Of a DNA stretch of 64,000 nt, positions 11,226 through 21,500 are shown one piece after another (positions within the stretch are counted from its first letter, which is position 1; every line of letters begins with the position of its first letter). Where the stretch lies: positions 7,874,001 to 7,938,000 of the forward strand of contig JAETXT010000001.1 of NCBI GenBank assembly GCA_019188255.1, read 5' to 3'. Both the position numbers and the translations under genes were made by a program. The notes under the pieces are model-generated. The model saw only the letters and a program-made list of their open reading frames with translations, made no database searches and had not been told where the DNA came from. The DNA comes from Verticillium longisporum (taxonomy: Eukaryota > Ascomycota > Sordariomycetes > Glomerellales > Plectosphaerellaceae).

Positions 11226-13213
11226 CTAGGCCAGCGGGCTGCCGACGGGACTGACACCGAGCGGCGCCGCATGGAGCGCCGGCTTCAGTGAGCCCGCGCC
11301 CAGCTTTCCCAGCCGCTTTTTCTCCAAGACGCCCTTGACCCAGTCGGCGACCTCCTCGTCATTTGTAGATGATGTCAGGTTCATGTTGCCGACGGCATTG
11401 GCGACGGCGTCGGCTTCCTCGCCCTCCTCAGCCTCTTCTGCGATCGTCTCCGGCTTGGAAAGAGGTGCGAGCCAGGGGTGCTGGAGAAGCATGGCATACG
11501 TGGGACGGTCCTTGGGCACCTTGTTCAAACAGCGCTTCACAAAGTCGCGCGCTGTGCTGGAAAAGCCCTCCGGCAGGTCAGGTGGGTCACCTTCGACAAT
11601 CGCCTAGGCAAAAAATGTTAGTGAGGATTATGGGAAGGGGCTGGTGAAAACATGACGTACGCTCAGTTGGCTGAAGATTGTTGACGACACCTCCGGTGGG
11701 TAGGGATACTGGCCCATGGCGCACTCGATAATGGTAAGGCCCAAGCTCCAAATGTCGCTCTGCACGCTGTAGGTGCCGTCGGCACCCGTAGCCATGCCAC
11801 CGCCCGATATCCTCTCGGGCGCCATGTAGCTCTGGCAGCCAATATTGGTCTTGGCCATGCTTGCGACGAGGTTGCCGCTGACGCCGTAATCCCAGACCTT
11901 GACCTGGCCTCGCGTGTTGACGAGAATGTTGGTAGGCTTGACATCGCGGTGGATGATGTTGTGGTCATCTTTCAGCGTCTTGAGGCCCTGGACAGTGGAA
12001 TATGTAATCTTGCGAAGCACGTTCTCCGGGACGCCACCAGTGTAGAGCTTATCGATGGAACCACCGTCCATGAACTCGATGCAGAGATAGACCGCGCCCT
12101 CTTGGAAGAAGGCCCCGTAGAAATCGATGATGTAGGGTGAGACGCACTTGTGCAGAATCACAAGCTCGCGAAGAATCGTCGTAAACTTGGCCTCCTCGAG
12201 CTCTAACCTCATCTCCTTCATCGCCATGATAACACCAGTCGTGCCATCTTCCTTGGCTGTGGGCGTAGTTTGTTGAGGGTCGACGGTATCGTCGCTCTTC
12301 GCCAGAGCCGTAGGGTCCGAAACGGAGTGATCAAGGCTCTTGACGCCGCTGAGACCTGCGCCAAACCGCGGTTTCCTCGGCTTTGTGTGCTTCACCTTGT
12401 ACACTGTGCCATAATTGCCCTTGCCGAGTTCGTCAAGCACCTCAACCTCATCGAGTGATATGCGGAAAGTCTGGCCATTGGCAAAGTTGACCCCAGTTCG
12501 TGTAATTGTGGCGGCGCCGTCAAATGTGATCCAGCCTTTTTCGGAGTCAATGTACTTTTTGAAGTCGTCCATCTTGGAGCCAAAGCTGTTGCCGTTGCCG
12601 TTCGCATTGGCATTGCCGTTTGGTGCACCGCCCGCGCCGGGTGCGGGGTTGGGAGGGCCTCCTCCCATGGCTGACAGCGTCAAGCCCGGCTTCTTCCGTC
12701 CTCCGGACGCCTTGGTAGGGATGGCGGGGGCAGAGTTAGGCAGAGGGCCCGGTGTTGGGCGCATCATGGGTATGCCACCTGGGAGCCTCGGGACGCCGCC
12801 GGGCAGCATGCCGCCGGGCGACTGGCCAGCAGGGAAGCCGGTGTGCTGGGAGGAGCGTTCGGGGTGACGGGTTTGTTCATTCGTTGCAGATGCAGCGCTC
12901 GTGCCCTGGCCATGATATCGTTCTGAACACCACCGCCCATCATGGAGGCAGCGGCCGGCCGGGGGCGACGAGCGTCGCCCAAGAAGCCCAGGGGTGTGGA
13001 GGAGGCGGTCATATTGGGAGGGTCGGAGACGGTACGAAGAGAGGGGAGCCTCCGGATATTGTCAGGAGGGGAGTCGACGGGACCCTCGAGGGGTGTGCTG
13101 GCTTCTGAGGAGTTGACTGAGCCTGGGGATGCGGGGCTGTCGAGACCGTCTGGGCCATCGTACGTGCCGTCAGGCGTCGCGGGAACAGAGTCGGGCGTGT
13201 TGAGATCTGCCAT
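11226..13213 (-). CDS. PBS2: MAP kinase kinase of the HOG osmostress pathway (Pbs2 / OS-5 type)
   Basis: Pbs2 phosphorylates the Hog1-type MAPK in the cytosol. Exons are 13213-11661 and 11603-11226, with one 57-nt intron (gtacgt...cctag). Roughly 250 Pro/Gly/Asn-rich residues precede the kinase. Motifs in order: glycine loop GKGNYGTVYKV (about 264-274), a Ser/Thr-rich insert, MAMKEMRLELEEAKF (Lys333), HRDVKPTNILVN (Asp424), activation loop SGNLVASMAKT (phospho-site positions Ser452 and Thr456), APERISGG, and a C-terminal docking-type tail. Two oddities: the Mg-binding motif reads WDYG instead of the usual CDFG, and the frame breaks near residue 122. One extra base at the 3-base run 12848-12850 gives 643 continuous residues. 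The N-terminus is Pro-rich but has no obvious match to yeast Pbs2's Sho1-binding KPLPPLP. Confidence 0.95.
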
Positions 13214-13950
13214 CTTGCCTGTCGAGCAATGTGTGCGTAGGGAGTGTCGGGCTACGTGGGCTATGCTGTCGCGGTCGCTTTCGTGGTGGAAAGAAACACC
13301 CGAGTGACGGCGAAGGTGACGAATCCGAGCCCAAGTCGGCCTTGAAAGTACCTAGTTGGGGAGGGGCAGAAGAGGTAGGACTGCGTGGCGTTGAGGCTCA
13401 ACAAGGCTTGATCATGCGGCGGGCTCTCAGGACGGTTCAGGTTGGGAAAAAGGGTCGAAAAACACGCCAGTCGGGCGCAAGAGACGAAGAGGGGCGAACT
13501 GCGGGAAAGATTTCGGTGATACCGACGTCTTATACTGCACGCTTGTCGGTTGAGGGCAAGGCGGTGGGTTGGTGGTGGTCTGCAATTGGGCCCGTAGCTG
13601 GTGCTTTCGGGGAATGGCTGGTGACTCGCTCAAGGTTGATGAGCAGCTTGGGGCGAACTTTTTTCTTCTTCTTCGTCTTCTCTTCTTCTTCTCTTCTTTT
13701 CTTGGCTACCAATGTTGAGGCGGGTGGGAGACTTGGGATTGGCGAGCTTTTAGCTGTTGCAAGCTGGGTTTGTCAGGCGCAAGAAGGTGAAGGAAGTGTT
13801 CGTGGAGCAAGGCGCTGGCTGGCTGCTGGAAACCGGGCGTATACTAAGGCAGGTGCTGGTGGATAATCCCAATCGCAGTGGAGAAGAAGCAGCAGCAGGC
13901 AATGGATGGTGGGGGGAGGGGGGGAACGATACACCGCAATGGGCGGATTA

Positions 13951-14008
13951 GCACTACCTAGCTTGCCTAGGTAGGTACCTACCTAAGGTAGTACCTAGGT
14001 CAGGTAGT
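13951..14008. repeat. Cluster of CCTAGG/AGGTACCT palindromes
   Basis: About 58 bp built from overlapping CTACCT, CCTAGG, AGGTACCT and their complements, so the strand could fold on itself. It is one of several such clusters restricted to spacers in this window. Confidence 0.6.
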
Positions 14009-15276
14009 CTGGCTGGCAGGGAAGTGGGGTGCTGATGTACCCATCCAGTATCGGTGACGACGGCGGATGGGATCTCTGACAGGGTACCGGGTGGGTAGGC
14101 AGAGGGGTGGGAGATGAGCTGGATGGGCTTTGAGGTATCGTATCACACACACATGTCCACAAGGTACCTGTAGGTTCGCTGCAGGACCTGCCTGACCTGG
14201 GTCGACAGACAGACGCCTCAAGACACCGAGGGTAGGATCAAGTTCAGACGTGGATCGTGGCGCTCGTCATGCAGCATTTCACCTTCGTCGCGGTACCTCA
14301 TGGGATTACCGAGCTACGGACGAAATGTACAGGCCCATCACCGCCATGACGGGCTGGAGAGCTGACCTACCTACCTACCTACGCCAGACCACAGTGTACG
14401 GCCGGTCGGAACTGCTCCGTGTCTAGGTAGGTACCAAGTCGTCCAAGCCATGCATGCCACCGGACAATTGCTGCTGACGGCAAGGTCCAAGGGTTGAATC
14501 ATGATGCCGCAAAATAAAATCCCAGTTGCCTTACATACCTGTACAGCGTCGTCGCTTTCTAGGTGTCCCATCTGGCCCTGGTCTGCGCGAGCAGTACCCA
14601 CCACCTGTACCAGACGATGTACCGACCTCCCCAAGCACCTCACCTTGGTACCTCGTGGGAGAGCTATCACCAACCTGACAGGTGCCAAAGAACTCTGCCG
14701 GCATCATCCGCCCAGTTTGGAGAAGCCCTCAACTCTCTACCGTGCCGATCTCTTGATAGCATTCGTCAGCGTGTCGCCCCTTTCATCATGTACGTTTGTG
14801 CATCGCGCGCGCGCATCATTCGATCAGAAGGCCCGGGGGGACAAGAAGCTTTCGCATGCTCATCACTTTTCACTCGCAGAATCCCCAAAAAAGGGTCTAC
14901 ATACCGGTTCCGACGTTACATCATCCAACATTTCGACTGTGTTTTTTTTTTTCGTCCCATCTGCACGAGACGAGGGCGCGCCAAGGTCAAGAGCCAAGGA
15001 GGGAAGGGTAGGGCCTTGCAGCCCATGGGCTTCGTCGTTCGTGGGCTTTCGTGCCCCGCGCCCACAGCCAGGCCCCCTGTGCTGGTCCCTATCATCACCG
15101 TGGGACGATGCCTATGACGTAGCGTGCAGCGCCAGTACCTGTAGAACGCAGTCTGCGAGTCTGTGGCTTGACCCTTGTCTCGAGCAAAATACTTGACCGC
15201 TAGTGCCTTGCGTGTGGCTTGCAGATGGGTTGCTTGTCTCGCTTCCCTACGTACGTACTGCTACGTACTGTACCCA

Positions 15277-15296
15277 AGGTACCTAGGTAGGTACCT
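15277..15296. repeat. AGGTACCTAGGTAGGTACCT element
   Basis: A 20-bp near-palindrome with two AGGTACCT cores around CCTAGG. Short repeats of GTACGTACTG type lie just upstream (15250-15270). Confidence 0.6.
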
Positions 15297-16609
15297 GGCT
15301 TGAGCCATTCATTCATCCTTCCAGTGCTCTCGTCAGAGGTACGAGGGGCTCCGCTGACGTCTGTTGTCCCTGCCACGGCTTCCGCACCATGATGCTGCTG
15401 CCGCCGCGCTTCCCATGTGTCCACGACCAACCTCTTGAGCAGCTATTCTGGGAATGATGGTGGGGTGAAGGCATGAGTGAGCTCTGGCGTCCCACAATTC
15501 TTTTTTTCTCTCTGTCCTTCTCCAGATCTACCAAAGACGAAAGATGGGCACACGGATCTTGCTCTCCGTCGCCGCTTCACCCAACGAACTAGGCCCCCTC
15601 TTCGAGAGATGGACCTTGCAGCGAATCGGCAGCACATGTCGACGCCCTTTCCGTGCAGTGCAACGGGAATCTTGCCGTACAAGCTGTTCTCGCGGACCCC
15701 TCGCCCGTTCTCCAACTCGGAGCCCTCCGAATATGCAAGCCGCCCACCGTCATCCTTTCATTTTCAGGGTCTCGAGCACGCGTCTGATAGTCCACCGTAG
15801 CGAATGCTCCGGCCAAAGAATTGTACCCATGTACCTCCTCAGCGACTTTGATGTTCCTCGACCGTATTCCCTCCACATTGCCTCGTCATGATCATCCATC
15901 GCAGCCGCGTAGATCAATCTCTGGCTGCGAGGTGGTCACCCACCAACCGAGGCCATCGTCAATACAAAGACCATCGCTGCGTCTGTGCAATGGCACATCG
16001 CTGGTCTGTGCAATGGCACATCTCGCTCCTTGTACACTGACGTCTCTATTTGTGACGGTTCCTCCTCAGAAGGCCACCTGCGTCATCGACCATGTGGCTT
16101 GGGTGCTCCCCAAACCGCTTTCCCCAAAACGCGGTTTCCCCCCACATTACGTCCATGTTTCAACTATGCTGATCACCGTCGACACTATGATTGGGTCTCG
16201 CCTTCCTCTCATGCTGCACAGCTGGTGATTTGGGTGTGTACAAGGCCATCGGAAACTACAAGACGATGCACTACGTCGGGGCAGACATGCACCGAAGTCA
16301 ATGAGACAGTCTCTCGCAGATGGATGATCGGAATGACATTGCAACTCGATGCCCAACACTCCGTAGATGGAGTTTGCCATCGACCTTGAGCTGACCTGGA
16401 TGACGTCTCCCAGAGGAAGTCTACTATCACGATCCCGTTCATCATACCAGATAGCTGACTAGACCCAACCGTCACACAGTAGGTAAAGTTCCGCCAGGTC
16501 CCGACTACCTCAGTCCCTGCAGGCCCTCTCCGAAACCGTCTCAAAGCAAAAGTAAGAGAGGCTGTCTTTCACGTGTACTGACAAGACAAGCCAGGGCGCG
16601 CCGGCCCGC

Positions 16610-17098
16610 TCAACGGTAGAAAGGTCTCTCAACAAAGGTCCAGTCATTGTCGGCGTAGTGGCTCGTTCCCTCGGCCAGCTCGGCCGTCGACAGGTATGCG
16701 TCGTCGTACTCGTCGTCGTCCTGCTCGGAGAGGTGCGTGGCCACCTTCATGATGATGCTCATCCGGAGGCGGGGCGAGCGGAGAGCCTCCCGACGCTGCT
16801 GCCGCTCTCTGGCGGCGGCCTCGACGGCTTCCTTCTGGGCGGCGACCTCGGCCTCCTCTCTGGCCTTTTCCTCGGCCTCGGCCTCCTTCCGGGCCTTGTC
16901 CTCGGCCTCCTCTTTGGCCTTTTCCTTGGCCTCGGCCTCCTTCTGGGCCTTGTCCTCGGCCTCCTTCTTGGCTTTGATCTTGGCTTCCATGGCGAGTCGC
17001 TCGCGCTCGCGCTGCCGCTCATGCAGGATGACGAGAACTGAGGCGTAGGCGCCGCCGAGCTTCTCCTTGAGGGTCTCAATGTCTCGATAGAAAGGCAT
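16610..17098 (-). CDS. Lys/Glu/Ala-rich coiled-coil protein, function unknown
   Basis: Single exon of 162 residues from the ATG at 17098 (MPFYRDIETLKEKLGGAYAS). The in-frame extension upstream lacks another ATG. Residues of about 40-115 form a highly charged helix made of imperfect EAEDKARKEAEAEEKAREEA repeats, visible in the DNA as a tandem pattern at about 16830-16990. The C-terminal third is acidic and ends AELAEGTSHYADNDWTFVERPFYR. I recognise no named family. The codon bias and the persistent charged helix support a real gene. Such proteins are often cytoskeletal or adaptor-like, but that is not shown here. Confidence 0.6.
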   Translation of the reverse strand: MPFYRDIETLKEKLGGAYASVLVILHERQRERERLAMEAKIKAKKEAEDKAQKEAEAKEKAKEEAEDKARKEAEAEEKAREEAEVAAQKEAVEAAARERQQRREALRSPRLRMSIIMKVATHLSEQDDDEYDDAYLSTAELAEGTSHYADNDWTFVERPFYR

Positions 17099-18151
17099 CG
17101 TTGCTGTGGACGGACTCCGGCGAGAGCGGCAAGGGGAAGGCTTTGTCGTGTTTATATGAGACGATGGTGCTTGCTTGCTAGAGGGCAGAGTCACAGTCAG
17201 TCACTGCTGAGACTCTCCAGTCATCTCGCCGGCGGCAGGAGTTTGATATCTACCTGGAAACGGACTCACCTTTGAACGAATAGCTTCGGACGGCAGGTCA
17301 ACCTCAAAGGGTATCTCTGGAAGCCTGATGAAACAGCCGATATTTCGATGAAAGTTGGTCTGGCTTCAAAGCCGCTGTTCGGACGGAACCCTGCTGATTG
17401 AGTATGTGATGACTGTGATAGTAGACAACAAGATGGGTGTATTTGAGACTCTTGGGCTTTCCACGTGTTGGCGATTCTTGTGAGTCTTCAGTCACGTCAA
17501 CGCCTGGGTTCTTTCTCGTGATAGTGCACTTGCAAGGCTCCGCCGGGGGCTGCGCGCGCGGAAGCCGCACTTACACGGCGCAAGGCGGGCGCGGCTTTCA
17601 GGAACGGGAAGGACGCGGGCTTTGTCGTTGATTCATGGGCACTTTTCTCGCTGCAGGGCGCTCAAAACTGAAAGACGCAGCTTGCTGAAATATCGACACG
17701 CAAAAAGGGAGTTGGGTGTCGCATGCCGCTTGACAAGACGACGAGCTTTGATGCTGCGTTGCGATGGTTTATTGTTGCGGAGGCCATGAGAACAGGTTCA
17801 CAGCAAGGTCATGTATTTAATTTGAAGATCCATCGCAGAAAGGTTTACGTTTCTGGAGCCTGAGCATGTTCTGTTGCACTTGATAACTTGACTTTCTGGA
17901 TAGTCATCATGGTGTTTTCGCTGGGACCCTGGGGCAGAACCTTGAGACGGATTGCCATGGCCTCCTCTAGGGGCATCTGGTAAAAACGATGAAATGAATG
18001 ATGAAAGAGAAATGGCAAGCAAAGGTACTATTGTCAATAATACGGCAAAGATTCAATTTATCACGCCGAAATCGATTGCCCAGGGCTCAGATGGCACTGC
18101 TGTTAACTCGCGATGAAGAGTATCTGATGCTCAGAAACACCACCACCCAGC
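17099..18151. other. Spacer between coiled-coil gene and 5S rRNA gene
   Basis: I find no gene. Only short frames without motifs are present. The part just past 17098 is likely the promoter of the coiled-coil gene. Confidence 0.45.
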
Positions 18152-18270
18152 ACATACGACCATACCTACTGGAAAATTCGGGATCCCGTCCGCTCTCCCA
18201 TAGACAAGCCAGTAAGGGTTGGACTAGTAGTTGGGTGGGTGACCACCAGCGAATCCCCAATGTTGTATGT
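18152..18270 (+). rRNA. 5S ribosomal RNA gene, divergent variant
   Basis: The sequence opens ACATACGACCATA and closes GAATCCC...TGTTGTATGT, the two ends of fungal 5S rRNA. The internal block TAGTAGTTGGGTGGGTGACC and CACCAGCGAATCCC is intact. Helix I pairs ACATACGAC with GTTGTATGT. The segment forming helix II differs from the usual Pezizomycotina sequence, yet CCTACTGG still pairs with CCAGTAAGG (one bulged A), and TTGG pairs with CCAA further in. Both arms have therefore changed together, which argues for a functional variant rather than a decayed copy. A T run from 18270 can serve as the pol III terminator. It is a lone dispersed copy, as is usual in this fungal group. Confidence 0.88.
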
Positions 18271-18953
18271 TTTTGCCTTTTTTTTGCATTTTCCAACCCT
18301 GGTGGTGGGACATGAAGCTATCGCGGGCCGCTGTGGGGTGTGAGGTGGAGCCGGTACGTGTGCAAGTTCGGCGGCAACCCTGTACGTGCTCATACCTCTT
18401 GGGCCCCTCAAGCTGATCCGAGTAGCCTGTAGTGGCTTGGTGCGGTCGGGCAAGTGTAGAAAGCCAGCTTGGTGCTTGTTCCCGTTACGTATTCTTGACT
18501 GAAGCAAAAGGGACGAAGATGCCATAGATAGAGTATTGTGGCTGAACCATCATTGACATTATGCTGAGTTAACCGCCATCCAATGAAGCCAACAAGTTGG
18601 GCCTCACCTGTGCAAAATACAGCTGATCAACATACTTGCGCTACCACTAGACTTATAGGTTATGGAAGCACTGTAAGACAACAATCTCCTGAGGTCACTC
18701 CAAGGACTGAGCTTGCATGTTATATGGGCGTGTTCGTCATATGAACGAGTTCAAGTCGCGGGTGACAGGTAGAAAAATCAATGTAGACAGGCTTCGGAAC
18801 GAATCTACCATCACCAAGCAGACCACATCACCACACACCAGGAAACGCAAGGACAATACGTAATTACATTGTCAGTGGTAATAACAAAGCGCTCGGGTAT
18901 TCATACAAACTAGCAAAAAAATGTACACATCAAGTCGTCACAGGATCACGAGC
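18271..18953. other. Spacer after 5S rRNA gene
   Basis: A T-rich pol III termination stretch (18270-18288), then about 650 bp with no coding signal that I can support. Confidence 0.5.
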
Positions 18954-19658
18954 TCAGCTGAAGCGGCCAAGTGCCTTCCCCCTCTTCGACACCTCCTTGG
19001 CATGGTACTGCTTGACCTTGGCCCGCCTGGCATCCTCCCTCGCCTCCTCCTCGACCCGCCTGACCTCCTCGCGCGCGGCCGCGACGCTCTCCCTCGCCGC
19101 CATGAGCGCGCGGTCGGCATCCTTCTCGGCCTGCTCGGCGCCCATGACGCGCTCGCGCGCCGACAGCACCGACGGGTCCAAGTCGGCCTCGTCGTATCGG
19201 CCGCCGCGCTTCGAGTGCAGACCGCGCTTGCCCCTTGTGCCGTGTGTCGAGACAGGCCCGGAGCGCGAGGGACCCGTGTGGAAGGAGCTGACGCCGGGGG
19301 AGGAGAGGGACGAGACGGACGTGCGAGCCGGCGAGGGCGAGCGGCCGCGGTTGCGGTGGAAGAGCCCGCCGCCGCCCGTGGAGCGGCCGTTGTGGTGGTG
19401 AGGGTCTTGGGGCGGGTGCTGGACGGCGTGGTTGTCGCGCACAGGCGAGGGCGAGCGGTCGCGGAGGGAGCCGAAGAGGCCGCCCTTCTTGCGAGGGGGC
19501 TCGTGAACGGCGGCGTGCTGGGGCACGGGGGCCTGGCGTGGGGGTGAAGGGTCGCGGCGGCCAGAGAAGAAGCCACGGCGGCGGGGTTCTTCGACGGGAG
19601 GAGGAGTGGGCTCCCGGGGCGGTGGGGAGGGCTCACGGCGGCCTGAGAAGAACGGCAT
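18954..19658 (-). CDS. Basic repeat protein with FFSGRR/LFGS/LFHRNRG motifs, unknown function
   Basis: Single exon of 234 residues from the ATG at 19658. The N-terminal half repeats a short phenylalanine-glycine-basic motif followed by Ser-Pro: FFSGRREPSPP, FFSGRRDPSPP, LFGSLRDRSPSP, LFHRNRGRSPSP. The C-terminal half has YDEADLDPSVLSARERVMGAEQAEKDADRAL followed by a charged helix (AAREEVRRVEEEAREDARRAK) and ends KALGRFS. I recognise no assigned family. The repeated SPSP sites suggest phosphorylation, and the spaced aromatic motifs suggest a multivalent peptide-binding scaffold; both are inference. Confidence 0.75.
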   Translation of the reverse strand: MPFFSGRREPSPPPREPTPPPVEEPRRRGFFSGRRDPSPPRQAPVPQHAAVHEPPRKKGGLFGSLRDRSPSPVRDNHAVQHPPQDPHHHNGRSTGGGGLFHRNRGRSPSPARTSVSSLSSPGVSSFHTGPSRSGPVSTHGTRGKRGLHSKRGGRYDEADLDPSVLSARERVMGAEQAEKDADRALMAARESVAAAREEVRRVEEEAREDARRAKVKQYHAKEVSKRGKALGRFS

Positions 19659-20598
19659 GGCGTATGATGGATAATAGTTTCTGTGAGAGGGTCTGGAACT
19701 TGGAAGTGTGGAATGATGTGCCCAGGTGTCAACTAGTCTTGATAGATTGACATTGATGTATAGGAGGGTTCTAAAAGCTCGGCAAGACTGGGCGAACAGA
19801 CGATATTTCTATTCCCTCTTTTCACGCATTGGGAAAGAGGAGACATTCCTCCTGAAAAGCCTCTACTTGGCAGACCCTGTCAATGATGCCAGGCGGCATG
19901 CCATGCCATCACGACCTGTGTTCTGTCCAGTAACTGGGCGACGTGCGCCGCGGGGGTTGGACGTCGAATACGGCAAACCTGTTTGGTGGTGATCGACAGT
20001 ATAGGGGTTGTTGAGCGTGACGTCAGTGGTACAGTGCAGGGGTTCTGTGTCTACCGAGCCAATAAATTGAACGTGTCGAGAAAGGACCTGCGGAATTCCA
20101 ACCAATGCACGATGGTCATGCAGGGTCTCGTGCTGTAATGGAGGGTTGAATTATGCCATCGTACATGATGGTCGGCCTGATGACGATGCTGTGAAGGGAG
20201 GAGGAACTGGTTCGTGATCGACATTCGAGACGGAGGCCACCAGGAATGGCCGAGTTCTGAGACGGCGTATGGTTGCATCGATCTCAGGGCGATTGCCTAT
20301 ACATCTGCACTCTATCGATGGAATGCTGCGGGGTTCCCCAGTGCTGCTGTAGAGGCTACCGATCGAATGGTGACGAGGATGATCTATTACGGGTCTTGCC
20401 CATAAACCCCCCATCTATTACTCTATCGATGGCTTCATTATGTCCGTGTCTACTTCTGCAGGCCTCGCAATGCTCTACTGCTCCGTCTATCGTCAGCAGT
20501 GTTCCTGCTGGGTATCTCATTGAACTCTCAAGCTTTCCGCTGTGTGTGTATGCGCGCGCGTGTGTATGTTCGTTTCCGTTGTGTGCGCTCTGGGCCAC
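19659..20598. other. Spacer, no gene recognised
   Basis: Contains only short frames. It is the upstream side of the FFSGRR-repeat gene and the downstream side of the DUF1275 locus. I see no RNA gene or repeat. Confidence 0.5.
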
Positions 20599-21500
20599 TC
20601 ATTTCTCGCTCTTGGGTTCAAGAGTCTTGCTGGGCCAGGCCAGCCAGCACGCGGCAATGACGACCTTGATGAAGCCAGCAATCCACAGGACAGTGGTCGT
20701 GCCGGCGGCGCTCCTCTGAATCCAGCCGCTCACGATGCCGCCAAGGAGAAGCAGAAGGATGGCGAGGAAACGGCGGTTACGTTTGGGGTTCTCCTTGAGG
20801 GGGCCAGGATCTTGGGGTCGGTCAGCAGGCCACAGTAGACGCTCGTCTAGACCCAGGTGGGCCCCTCGTAGTAGCCGAGGACACGGCTGGAGATGATTTG
20901 ACCGCCAAACTGCCACGCGATCAGGGCGACGGGTAGAAGTACAATGTGGCTGTGGTGAGACTGCGTGGCGGCGCCGAGGTCGTCGTTGAAGCTGGGGACG
21001 TTGCGGCGATTGTAGTCGGCGACGACGCCCGTCTGGGCCAAGATGGCAGCGATCCAAATAGCGGCGGCCTGTACAAGGAAGGACAGGGCAAGAGTGGCCT
21101 TGCGCTTGGGCTGGAAATGACGGGTGTGAGCAAAGGTGAAGCAGCCCAGGGCGAATGAGCCGATGGAGACAAGAGAGCGCAGCCAGCGATAAGGGTCGCC
21201 GTAAGGGAGGCTGGCGGCACCGAGGGCCAGGAAGATGGTGTTGCCCGTCTGCATGCTCACGAAGACGTTCGAGGCGTTGACGGTGACGCTGTCGCAGAGG
21301 CCCGAGATGAAGCAGCAGGCGAAGAGGGGGAGATCTGTGTGGTTGACGTGGACGTCATCGCGAAGCCATTCGAGCCAGGTCTTGCGCGGCGGCTGCTGCT
21401 GAGCTACGTGATGAGGGAGCTCCTGCGTCGTCGCGTCGCTATCCGATGCAGCGCCAGCACCGTGATTGGGGGCCACTTGAAGGCCGTTCTCGAGGCTCAT
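20599..21500 (-). pseudogene. DUF1275 (YoaK-like) multispanning membrane protein, interrupted by a stop and a frameshift
   Basis: The start MSLENGLQVAPNHG is followed by family features: HTDLPLFACCFISGLCDSVT, MQTGNTIFLALG, and several hydrophobic helices. After residue 217 the frame hits TAG (20847-20849) in the middle of a conserved stretch, and TSVYCGLLTDPKI resumes at once in the same frame. A second break, fixed by one extra base in the G run 20799-20803, then leads into PLKENPKRNRRFLAILLLL and a last helix ending EPKSEK. Read through, the locus spans 301 codons, normal for the family. The residues just before the stop (YYEGPTWV) also deviate from the family pattern. It is either a young pseudogene or a locus with local base errors; the other indels in this window favour error for the frameshift. 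Confidence 0.75.

Larger units (their letters stand above)
13214..16609. other. Intergenic region upstream of PBS2, no recognised gene
   Basis: The first several hundred bases after 13213 are probably PBS2 promoter and leader. Open frames up to about 230 codons (13231-13866, 14501-15196) overlap one another on several frames, lack motifs and carry low-complexity runs. I do not call them. AGGTACCT-type clusters occur at 13951-14008, 14365-14434 and 15277-15296. Confidence 0.45.

Noticed and set aside
13231..13866. 211-codon plus-strand frame upstream of PBS2
   Set aside because: Low complexity, no motif, lies in the PBS2 leader and promoter.
14501..15196. Overlapping frames of 184 and 231 codons
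   Set aside because: Two frames over the same bases with neither showing conserved motifs or splice structure.
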